From: Verrucomicrobia bacterium UBA3750
GTDB taxonomy: Bacteria; Verrucomicrobiota; Kiritimatiellia; RFP12; UBA1067
Direction: 5' to 3'
DNA length: 5,546 nucleotides
NCBI GenBank assembly: GCA_002371755.1
Contig: DFGM01000061.1
Coordinates: forward strand, 18,631-24,176
Shown in pieces: positions 1 through 5,546 of this stretch. Both the position numbers and the translations under genes were made by a program. The notes below the pieces were generated by a model, which worked only from the letters and a program-made list of their open reading frames with translations, searched no databases and was not told the origin of the DNA. Within the stretch, counting starts at the first letter, position 1, and every line of letters begins with the position of its first letter.

Positions 1-4
1 GTAG

Positions 5-25
5 GGCGGGCAGACCCTGCCCGCC
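5..25 (-). terminator. GC-rich hairpin downstream of the large CDS (candidate terminator or dispersed palindrome)
   Basis: A perfect 9-bp inverted repeat (GGCGGGCAG / CTGCCCGCC) with a 3-base loop starts 38 bases after the stop codon of the minus-strand gene. Its position fits transcription termination. However, no T-run follows the stem in the four bases visible on the minus strand, nor on the plus strand, so it is not a canonical intrinsic terminator as far as can be seen. It could instead be a REP-like intergenic palindrome. The rest of 1-62 shows nothing recognisable. Confidence 0.5.
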
Positions 26-62
26 GCACCGTATCGCCCGGAACTGATCCTGTTATCCAGCG

Positions 63-3000
63 TTATTTGGCGTTGATCTCTATCTTCGCACGGATGTAGC
101 CGACATTGCCTTCGCCGACAATGTCACCGGGCGAGAGAGTCTCATCCTGCGCTTCTCCCCACGGATTGACCGCATTCGGCGTATACTTGTAGAACTTCGA
201 CGTCACGCTGACGTTTGCCGGCGTCTTAAGTTCATTTCCGTCCTTGTCCGTGACACTGACTTTGTAATTGCCCGCCGCATCCGTCGTGACACTGACAATC
301 GGCTTGTCCGTCGCTTTGGTCGGGTCGAGACCGAGCGCGTAGCAGGTGAAGTAGTTGTAGCCGTTGCTGCACGTGGCGGGCGCATCCGGCGCCAACGCCG
401 CCGCCGCTTCCTCAATCGTCATCGCGCGCAGCGTCTCGTTGCCGCTGATGAAGGAGTTCGCGATGACGACGCCCCCATCGACCGTTTGCGCGATGTCGGT
501 CGTCGTGTATTCGCCCGTAAGCGAAGTGAACGAACCCGCGCCCGTGTAGGCGACGGAACTGATGGCGACACCGTCGCTCGCAAACGCGAACGAAGTATTC
601 GCATTGCTCGCTCCGTAGTAGAGCGCATTTCCGCCCACCGAGACGGTGAACGTCTTCGCATCGGTATCGAACGTGAAGACAACCGTCGAATCAGCCTCCA
701 GATTCGGCGTTGCGCCGCTGACGGTCAGCCAATCGGCAGTTGCCCCCGTTCCGCCCTCAGACGTCGTCTTTGTCCAGATCTTGAACGAATTATTCTCGAC
801 CTTGATTGCCGCCTTTGCGTCGGCGCTGATTACGAGCGTGGGATCCGCCTCGTTGCCGAAGTTGACAACCGTCGTCAGCGTCACCTTGCCGGACGCCTGA
901 GCGCGCGCGGTGAATGTCGTCTCGCCGGAAAGCGCCGCACGATCGGCCTCGCCGAACACTGGCGCGCTCGGCGACCACGTTCCCGTGCCGCTGTGCGCCG
1001 CGTCTTCCGCGATCCACCCACCGACCACGTTGCCTACCGTCGTCTGCTGATCCGCCAGCGTTCCCGTGCTGCCGCCGGTTGCCGCGATCGAGTAGCTGAG
1101 CGCCTGGCCGGCCGCGAGATTCTGGATGCCGTTCTCCGGCGTCCACGTCACCTTGCCAGTCTCGCTGTCGTAAACGCCGCCGGCATACTCCGTCTCGCCA
1201 ACGGTCAGCGTCCACGCCGTCCCTGCCGCGACTTTGCCGGTCACCGTCGCCGTCACGGACTTCGCCGAACCATAACCGACGTAGTAGTCGAACTCGACTT
1301 CGCTGAACGTCACGGCCGTAGATACCGTCGCGACCGTGATTGTCGCGTCCTGCGTCACCGTGTAGGAATACACGCCGTCCGATTCCGTCACTTCGCCGCT
1401 CGACGCATTCACGGTATCGACCGCGTATCCTTCGCCGGCATCGAGCGTGAACGTAATCGTGTCGCCATCCTTGATCGCGTCGCCGAGATCGTCCGTGCGC
1501 CTCGCCGTCGCCCCGGTGATCGTCACCGTGTTGTACGCATCGACCGCGTACGTCTTCGTCGTGTCGCCGGTCTCCTTCACGTACGAGTTGGCGACAGATG
1601 TTGTCGGCGTCGGCAAGAGCGTGCCCGTTATCGTAATTGAATCGCCCGTTCCGAGCGTAATCGCGCTCGCCGAAGTCAGCGTCCCGCCGCCGGTGAACGT
1701 CACCGTCCCAGACACCTGCAACGCCGCAACGCTCCGTGAAGCGGTTGTGCTGGCATACGCACCATTCCCAAACACAACCGTGTCCAAAGAACCCGGTACG
1801 CGTGTGGCCGTCGCGCCACTAGATGTACCGACCCTCCAGTTGCCGGCGCGGGCATAGTTCTGTTCGGAAGTGCTTGCGCTATCGCTTGTCGCGCCGGCCC
1901 AGACGTATGTGGTCGCCTTGTCGGTTTTCGTGTAGGTGACAATGCCGTTCGCGTCTGCCGTTCCCGCTGTCAATTCCGATTCCGTCGAAGCCAGCGTCAC
2001 GGCGACAGACGCTCCCACCGCACATTTTATTTTGAGAGGTATACTACTCCAATACGAATGTGCCGGAGTGGCCGTATCTATCGCGATGGCGACATTCTCG
2101 CCATAATAAACTTCATAATAGCTGTAGGTTTTCGCACCCGCCAAACCCAAATACTTCCCAATCTCATCGACAGCCGCTTGCGGCGTGGCAAAATAATGCG
2201 TCCCGCCTTCGGTGTCAACCAATGCCGCCTGGCACTTGGTAAGAACGTTGCCGTTTTCGGTATCGACATAGTATTCGTCGGGGCATTCCGCCGTCGCGTC
2301 GAGGATGGTAATGTCGCCAAGGTTGTCATCGCCAGCGGCTCGAATGGCGGCCTGTATCGTCTTGTAGTTCTGGCCGTCATAGGTAGCCGCAGCGAGATAA
2401 ATACCCTCCTTGCCAGCTTCAGAGTCGTCATAGATGAATGTTGCGGCATTTCCGTTGAACTGGGTCGCACTGACATTTATGGCATTGCTGTAAGAATCCG
2501 TACGTGCGCCAACAGCTTTGGTCACCTTGACGAGGGGCGTTCCATAGACCGCACTTGACTTTATGATGTTGACTGCGGAGAAGTTCATTGTACAACCGGC
2601 ACGACTATCCGTAGCGCTATTGGAGAGCGCAATCGTTCCAGTAAACGCATCCGCGTCAATAGTGTCGAATGTGTATCTAAGGCCGGGATTGCCATCTTTG
2701 TCGTAACAAGTGCTCCATGCCGACAGGGACAATGTGCTGGAGCCGCTTCCAAGTTTGTTGAAACGATAGTTATTGTTGACCGCTCCGTTGTTTATAGTGA
2801 CGTTGCCGTTAAGTTGCAGCGTACCTGGAACGGGATTCGTTCCAAGCCAGACGATGCTGCCGTTCGTGTTCGGGCCAGAAAGCGCGAACGTGCCCGCACC
2901 CTCGAACGCAAGTTGCCCGCGAGTGTTCGCCGGCACATTTACAGCCGCTGATACCGTCGTTGCGGCATCTGTCGCAATCATCTTCAGGGTCGGACTGTTC

Positions 3001-5546
3001 TGAGCGCTGCTGAGCGTGATAGTGCCGGCCGTATAACTGATGTTGTCCAATTCGATTGTTCCAGCGGAAGCACTAAGTCCTCCAGAGGTTGAAGGCGCAA
3101 CTGCTGAGAAACTCAATGTTCCTGCCCCGGACTTTGCAAACTCACCATTGTTAATCGTTCCGCCGGTTACAGCGAGTTTCGCATTGGCTTCAATCCATGT
3201 TATCGTCTTGGCCCGGAACCTGAGTGGCCCTGAAATCGTCGGTGTCCCGTCATACACGTTTATATTCACATACGAAGAATTTGCGTTCTCGAAATCTAGT
3301 ATTCCGTAAGACCCATCGCCAGAGCCCTTTACTTCGGCATTGCCGTGGAGATTAAGCCTATGGTATTGAGAAGACTGCATCGTCCAGCGGGTCGTGCCTA
3401 AATTGAGTGTTCCGTACACATTGATATTCACAACCGAGCCACCGCGAGTCAACGCATCTGTCGTGAGACTGGCGAGTTCCGCATTTGCGTCGACCGTTAT
3501 CGTCCCGCCGAGTCCGCCAGACCAGTTGTTGGCCTGAACTCCCTGAACGGCGGCGAGCTCCGTCTTGTCAGACAGCACCTCAAGCGAGCCACCTGCCGCC
3601 AATGTATTCGCGCCGGTGAGCGCGATATAGCCAGACGTTTTCAGTTTGCCATTGATCGTCAGCGCGTCGGAAACCGTGACTTTCTCCGCATCAGTCGCGC
3701 CGCCGACATATTCGTAAGAATACTCTGCCGAGGGAATCGTCGTCGGGTAGCCGCTAGTCCAGCGATAAGTTCCTGTACCGAACAAAGTGGGTGAGGTGAA
3801 AGATGTTACATCGACCGTCACATTGTCAGTAGTGCTGATTGTCGTTCCTGTGCCAGAAAGTCCAGTCACTGTTCCAGAACCTGCAAATACAACCTTAATA
3901 CCATCTAGCGACTCTGGCTCCTCGGCATCCCAAGTAAATGTAGACCCGTCCACAGTCGCCGCATAGACACTGTCTCCGTATGACACGCTATTTCCGCTAA
4001 ATGTCAAGGGGACATTTTTTTTCAGAGTCGTGCCAACCATTATGTCTGCGATGTTTTCCGAAGGGCCAGACAACGTACCCGAGCAAAGCTTATATGGTGT
4101 ATCTTTAGCGAGCCCAGCTGGGAATGCAAACTTTGTTGTAGTGTCAATCGTCAAGTTGCCTTGAATAAAAGGGGTTGTGCTGCGAACAACCGATGCGCTC
4201 TCCTGTACATCGGAGAAGTCAAGCGTCGCGCCGCCTGTCGCAAACAGAGTTGAAACGGCCATCTTGCCAAGACCGTGCATCTTGAGCGTTCCCCCGGCTG
4301 TGGTCGCCATAGTTGACGTAACGGAGGCTACAATAGATGGAGAACTAACAGCAGTTAACGTCAGTGTCTTTTCGTCGGCAATATCAAGGTTGACATTGCC
4401 GCTGAAGCAAAACGCGCCAGTGCGTATCACCGATACATTGGCATCGATTTTGAACCATGTCTCCGTGTCGCCAGATGCTGCGCCCAATACGGTTGTGCGA
4501 CTACCGTCAGGCCCTATAGACAAGCCTTCGGCATCGCTTTCAACGATAATTCCACCAAATGCAAACGGGTTGAATCCGCCCGAGAAGGTCTTACCGGCAG
4601 AACTGGAGATAAACCGCAATGCGCATCCTGGCGCAGAATACTGCGTCTGTCCAATGCAGAACTGCCTCCAGTTGTCGCCGCCGCTTCCGTATGTTACCGA
4701 AGTGTCTTCACCAGAATATATGGAAAACTGATAGAGCGTGCCGTTGTTGCTTGAGCCAATGTCGCTCGAATCTTTAGCCGGAACCCATGTGTACACTTCG
4801 TTTGCGTACGCCCAATTTTCGTAGGCTGCCGAGTTGAAAAAGAGCTTGTTGTTCGCGACCTGCGTTGTCGACAACTCAACACCTCTGAAAATGGCGACCG
4901 CCTCTATTGTCATCCCTCCGGTGGGAATTTGACCATTGTTGGAATCTATACCAGACTTTCCTCCCAGTCCGACTGCAGTAGGATATGTGCTACCGAATGT
5001 CAAACCAGTTGCCGTTCCGCCGCTCCATGTAGAGCCATCGCTACTTGTCCAAAATTGAAATGCCGAACCACTCTTGAATACCATCAGAATATAGCCAGAC
5101 GGTTCTATTATATCCGCCACCTCTCCACCATAGTTTTGATTGGATCCATTAGCATACCGACCCGTAAGTTTCGAGCCTCCGGCTGTTTTAACAGCGACGC
5201 AATCATCGATTCTCGCCGTAATAGTCGCAGCATTGTTTTGATATTGGAGCGCCGATACCGAAGCCAAAACCGGCGTTGTATTCTTTGTTGTGACAGCAAG
5301 ACTTGAATATTTGATTATCACCGACGCTATGGTATCCGATGTATTGTCCGCATTCCATGATACTTTCGCGCCGTATGTCGCACCCGAGCCAATGATGACA
5401 TTACCGTCTGTGCCGCCGGAGAGCGTATTCAGGTTTTCCCCGCTGTTGCCATCTGGGTTCAACGTGAAGGTATAGGTATTGCCATCCCTTCCCGTTTTCG
5501 TGGTAGTGCCGAAGTCGCCGTTCCACACGACCGTCGCTTTCGGCGA
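63..5546 (-). CDS. Giant modular secreted beta-repeat protein with LamG-like and autotransporter-associated (PATR-type) repeats, 5' partial
   Basis: One uninterrupted frame covers the minus strand, ending in the residues EINAK and a TAA. It is open at the right window edge, so the N-terminus is missing. The first start-type codon (GTG, 5528-5526) has no Shine-Dalgarno-like sequence before it and sits in the module text ATVVWNGDFG, so I treat it as internal. Composition is rich in Thr, Ser, Gly, Ala, Val and Asn, with only about 11 Cys, typical of secreted beta-solenoid or beta-sandwich proteins. Module order: LamG-like (about 86-235), Gly-rich module (246-392), beta-solenoid with PATR motifs (393-1046), two Y-x-T-x-QAA segments (1047-1130), W-x-G/NW strand module (1207-1300), bacterial repeat domain (1331-1400), Ig-like (1404-1500), LamG-like (1500-1676) and conserved-looking tail (1685-1821). 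I see no catalytic motif, C-terminal autotransporter barrel, LPxTG or PEP-CTERM anchor. A role in adhesion or glycan binding at the cell surface is inference. The reading frame is certain; the molecular function is unknown. Confidence 0.93.
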   Translation of the reverse strand, partial: SPKATVVWNGDFGTTTKTGRDGNTYTFTLNPDGNSGENLNTLSGGTDGNVIIGSGATYGAKVSWNADNTSDTIASVIIKYSSLAVTTKNTTPVLASVSALQYQNNAATITARIDDCVAVKTAGGSKLTGRYANGSNQNYGGEVADIIEPSGYILMVFKSGSAFQFWTSSDGSTWSGGTATGLTFGSTYPTAVGLGGKSGIDSNNGQIPTGGMTIEAVAIFRGVELSTTQVANNKLFFNSAAYENWAYANEVYTWVPAKDSSDIGSSNNGTLYQFSIYSGEDTSVTYGSGGDNWRQFCIGQTQYSAPGCALRFISSSAGKTFSGGFNPFAFGGIIVESDAEGLSIGPDGSRTTVLGAASGDTETWFKIDANVSVIRTGAFCFSGNVNLDIADEKTLTLTAVSSPSIVASVTSTMATTAGGTLKMHGLGKMAVSTLFATGGATLDFSDVQESASVVRSTTPFIQGNLTIDTTTKFAFPAGLAKDTPYKLCSGTLSGPSENIADIMVGTTLKKNVPLTFSGNSVSYGDSVYAATVDGSTFTWDAEEPESLDGIKVVFAGSGTVTGLSGTGTTISTTDNVTVDVTSFTSPTLFGTGTYRWTSGYPTTIPSAEYSYEYVGGATDAEKVTVSDALTINGKLKTSGYIALTGANTLAAGGSLEVLSDKTELAAVQGVQANNWSGGLGGTITVDANAELASLTTDALTRGGSVVNINVYGTLNLGTTRWTMQSSQYHRLNLHGNAEVKGSGDGSYGILDFENANSSYVNINVYDGTPTISGPLRFRAKTITWIEANAKLAVTGGTINNGEFAKSGAGTLSFSAVAPSTSGGLSASAGTIELDNISYTAGTITLSSAQNSPTLKMIATDAATTVSAAVNVPANTRGQLAFEGAGTFALSGPNTNGSIVWLGTNPVPGTLQLNGNVTINNGAVNNNYRFNKLGSGSSTLSLSAWSTCYDKDGNPGLRYTFDTIDADAFTGTIALSNSATDSRAGCTMNFSAVNIIKSSAVYGTPLVKVTKAVGARTDSYSNAINVSATQFNGNAATFIYDDSEAGKEGIYLAAATYDGQNYKTIQAAIRAAGDDNLGDITILDATAECPDEYYVDTENGNVLTKCQAALVDTEGGTHYFATPQAAVDEIGKYLGLAGAKTYSYYEVYYGENVAIAIDTATPAHSYWSSIPLKIKCAVGASVAVTLASTESELTAGTADANGIVTYTKTDKATTYVWAGATSDSASTSEQNYARAGNWRVGTSSGATATRVPGSLDTVVFGNGAYASTTASRSVAALQVSGTVTFTGGGTLTSASAITLGTGDSITITGTLLPTPTTSVANSYVKETGDTTKTYAVDAYNTVTITGATARRTDDLGDAIKDGDTITFTLDAGEGYAVDTVNASSGEVTESDGVYSYTVTQDATITVATVSTAVTFSEVEFDYYVGYGSAKSVTATVTGKVAAGTAWTLTVGETEYAGGVYDSETGKVTWTPENGIQNLAAGQALSYSIAATGGSTGTLADQQTTVGNVVGGWIAEDAAHSGTGTWSPSAPVFGEADRAALSGETTFTARAQASGKVTLTTVVNFGNEADPTLVISADAKAAIKVENNSFKIWTKTTSEGGTGATADWLTVSGATPNLEADSTVVFTFDTDAKTFTVSVGGNALYYGASNANTSFAFASDGVAISSVAYTGAGSFTSLTGEYTTTDIAQTVDGGVVIANSFISGNETLRAMTIEEAAAALAPDAPATCSNGYNYFTCYALGLDPTKATDKPIVSVTTDAAGNYKVSVTDKDGNELKTPANVSVTSKFYKYTPNAVNPWGEAQDETLSPGDIVGEGNVGYIRAKIEINAK
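66..476 (-). other. C-terminal tail with 'CYALGLDPT' motif, residues about 1685-1821
   Basis: After an Ala-rich helix-like stretch (TIEEAAAALAPDA) comes NGYNYFTCYALGLDPTKATD at about 318-366. A strand-rich terminal block follows, with IVSVTTDAAGNYKVSVTDKD and, near the end, NPWGEAQDETLSPGDIVGEG and GYIRAKIEINAK. The motif resembles the 'E-Y-x-x-G-x-D-P-T-D' segment seen near the C-termini of many exported PVC-group proteins. A sorting or attachment role is a guess. It is not LPxTG, PEP-CTERM or an autotransporter barrel, because there is no terminal hydrophobic helix with a basic end. Confidence 0.5.
501..1319 (-). other. Ig-like domain followed by a second LamG-like domain, residues about 1404-1676
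   Basis: Residues 1404-1500 (from VTFSEVEFDYYVGYG, through KVAAGTAWTLTVGETEYAGG and LAAGQALSYSIAATGG) look like a fibronectin/Ig-like beta sandwich. Residues 1500-1676 then run GGWIAEDAAHSGTGTWSPS, TTFTARAQASGKVTLTTVVN, AIKVENNSFKIWTKTTS, DWLTVSGATPNLEADSTVVF, FDTDAKTFTVSVGG and SSVAYTGAGSFTSLTGEY. This strand order is like a LamG or concanavalin sandwich: a measured quantity, a 'xFxIWT' strand, 'TxxFTxDxxxxTFxVxV', and a closing strand. I know this combination as a recurring arrangement near the C-terminus of large Kiritimatiellota-style secreted proteins. Ligand unknown. Confidence 0.5.
1329..1538 (-). other. Bacterial repeat domain (InlB B-repeat / Flg_new-like), residues about 1331-1400
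   Basis: The segment reads YNTVTITGATARRTDDLGDA, then DGDTITFTLDAGEGYAVDTV, then DGVYSYTVTQDATITVATV. This matches the general form 'y.Vt......g......G..vtlta.p..Gy.v..v......... ysft.t.d.titv' of small beta-grasp or Ig-like repeat domains common in large bacterial surface proteins. These act as spacers or adhesin stalks. Only one copy is present. Confidence 0.6.
1629..1907 (-). other. 'YVWAGA ... NW ... VVFGNGAYAS' beta-strand module, residues about 1207-1300
   Basis: The order YVWAGATSDS, YARAGNWRVGTSS, RVPGSLDTVVFGNG, VAALQVSGTVTFTGGG, then LTSASAITLGTGDSITITG resembles the opening unit of autotransporter-associated repeat proteins. That unit typically reads 'W.G....W....NW....P...D.VVFg...... 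v..l.v...vt..Gg.l'. It looks like a second start of a repeat unit placed late in the chain. The GC content of the DNA rises close to its upstream boundary. Confidence 0.55.
2139..2390 (-). repeat. Two diverged 'Y-x-T-x-QAA' segments, residues 1047-1130
   Basis: Copy 1 (2289-2390) reads AATYDGQNYKTIQAAIRAAG and is followed by the strand GDITILDA. Copy 2 (2139-2228) reads AALVDTEGGTHYFATPQAAV and is followed by DEIGKYLGLAG. Aligning YKTIQAAIRAAG with YFATPQAAVDEIG shows a shared Tyr, Thr, Gln-Ala-Ala and a helix-like end. Such 'Y.TIQAAIDAA' segments commonly begin the helical cap of right-handed beta-helix domains of the pectate-lyase type, where a strand ladder normally follows. Here only a short strand follows each, so they look like isolated or degenerate caps. 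No catalytic role is supported. Confidence 0.5.
2802..2909 (-). repeat. Autotransporter-associated beta-strand (PATR-type) motif 2, residues 874-909
   Basis: AFEGAGTFALSGPNTNGS followed by PGTLQLNGNV fits the same 'GxGTLxLSGxNT ... GTLxLxG' pattern as motif 1, more loosely. A further weaker copy follows at KLGSGSSTLSLSAWST (residues 925-940). Confidence 0.65.
3039..3140 (-). repeat. Autotransporter-associated beta-strand (PATR-type) motif 1, residues 797-830
   Basis: The residues FAKSGAGTLSFSAV followed by GGLSASAGTIELDNI match the classic pattern 'KxGxGTLxLsg ... GGtxvxaGTLxl' of autotransporter-associated beta-strand repeats. This is the clearest copy in the protein. Confidence 0.75.
4353..4793 (-). 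other. Gly-rich 'PFAFGGIIVE' module leading into the solenoid, residues about 246-392
   Basis: This part begins at YTWVPAKDSSDIGSSNNG and contains DNWRQFCIGQ, GGFNPFAFGGIIVESDAEG and ASGDTETWFKIDANVSVIRTG. It then passes into strands of the form GNVNLDIADEKTLTLTAV, which look like the first rungs of a beta-solenoid. It holds three of the few cysteines (C291, C302, C374). I recognise the style from surface proteins of uncultured Kiritimatiellota-like bacteria but know no named family or function. Boundaries are approximate. Confidence 0.4.
4824..5273 (-). other. LamG/concanavalin-like beta-sandwich domain (N-terminal), residues about 86-235
   Basis: The segment has the alternating short beta-strand pattern of LamG-like jelly rolls. 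It includes the hydrophobic strand GYILMVFKSG, followed by the ligand-face-like FQFWTSSDGSTWSGG. It ends in GGMTIEAVAIFRGVELS, which resembles the closing LamG strand 'xIxxvaIFNrxLs' that precedes a short helix (TTQVANNKLFF). The region before it (residues 1-85, from VVWNGDFG) looks like the start of the mature protein leading into this fold. LamG-like domains usually bind carbohydrates or proteins; binding here is inferred, not shown. The fold call rests on pattern recognition only. Confidence 0.55.

Larger units (their letters stand above)
2391..4352 (-). other. Long beta-solenoid-like passenger region, residues about 393-1046
   Basis: About 650 residues show repeated short strands and turns with stacked-rung features, such as GGTLKMHGLGKMAVST, GGATLDFSDV, GNLTIDTTTKFAFP, ALTINGKLK, GSLEVLSDKTEL, GTITVDANAELASL, GSVVNINVYGTLNLG and LNLHGNAEVKGSGDG. 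Asparagine- and glycine-rich turns and few charges are typical of parallel beta-helices in autotransporter passengers and related secreted proteins. No polysaccharide-lyase or other catalytic motif is visible. At least two of the rungs match the autotransporter-associated beta-strand (PATR) consensus and are listed separately. The solenoid fold is inferred from sequence periodicity. Confidence 0.6.

Noticed and set aside
486..1640. A 384-codon open frame on the plus strand, antisense to the large gene
   Set aside because: Its translation is extremely Arg-rich and low in complexity, as expected from reading GC-rich Thr/Ala/Val/Gly codons backwards. It has no recognisable domain, and the opposite strand has clear modular protein structure throughout this stretch.
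2139..2390. Possible pectate-lyase or glycosidase catalytic domain suggested by the YKTIQAAI motif
   Set aside because: No following beta-helix ladder or conserved catalytic residues can be seen, so only a cap-like resemblance remains.
2058..2558. A 166-codon open frame on the plus strand
   Set aside because: It lies antisense to the QAA region of the large protein. I saw no recognisable domain or clear ribosome binding site, and the opposite frame is convincingly coding.
2757..2830. Asn-rich stretch (NGNVTINNGAVNNNYRFN) that could hint at a diversity-generating retroelement target with AAC-type codons
   Set aside because: It lies mid-protein in a solenoid turn. No template repeat, reverse transcriptase or C-type-lectin fold is visible, and Asn-rich turns are normal in beta-helices.
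3040..3309. Short plus-strand frames over the PATR region (also 2773-3003 and 4177-4731)
   Set aside because: They are shadows of the minus-strand gene, which shows clear PATR-type motifs across or next to the same bases.
5526..5528. GTG as the translation start of the large protein
   Set aside because: The frame is open upstream to the window edge, no ribosome binding site is visible at suitable spacing, and no signal peptide follows. It reads as an internal Val in ATVVWNG.

Overview
The window is almost entirely one very large open reading frame on the minus strand. It ends with a TAA at 65-63 and runs open through the 5546 edge, so its 5' end is cut off. It encodes at least 1827 residues of a secreted, repeat-rich, beta-structured surface or extracellular protein. 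Residue numbers in this report count the GTG codon at 5528-5526 as residue 1; six more in-frame codons (S-P-K-A-T-V) precede it, with no stop and no convincing ribosome binding site. That GTG is therefore most likely an internal valine, and the true start, presumably with a signal peptide, lies beyond the window.

Layout from N- to C-terminus (right to left in window coordinates): an N-terminal beta module and LamG-like lectin fold (about 4824-5546); a glycine-rich module (about 4353-4793); a long beta-solenoid-like stretch with autotransporter-associated (PATR-type) beta-strand motifs (about 2391-4352); two diverged 'Y-x-T-x-QAA' segments (2139-2390); a second 'W-x-G ... NW' beta-strand module (1629-1907); a bacterial-repeat (InlB/Flg_new-like) domain (1329-1538); an Ig-like domain and a second LamG-like domain (501-1319); and a C-terminal tail with the motif CYALGLDPT (66-476). 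Positions 1-62 lie downstream of the stop codon and hold a strong GC-rich hairpin at 5-25, a candidate terminator or dispersed palindrome.

From memory of the family style, this domain mix and the 'CYxxGLDPT' tail point to an uncultured member of the PVC group, most likely Kiritimatiellota/Verrucomicrobiota from a gut or similar anaerobic habitat. This is inference and no search was run. Such genomes carry many paralogues of this kind of protein, whose function is unknown; adhesion or glycan binding is the usual guess. GC content changes sharply along the gene: about 65-70% in sampled lines covering the C-terminal third and about 38-47% in sampled lines of the N-terminal two thirds, with the change near position 2000. 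This suggests a mosaic gene.

I see no RNA gene, mobile element, CRISPR array, second real gene or multi-gene system in this window.
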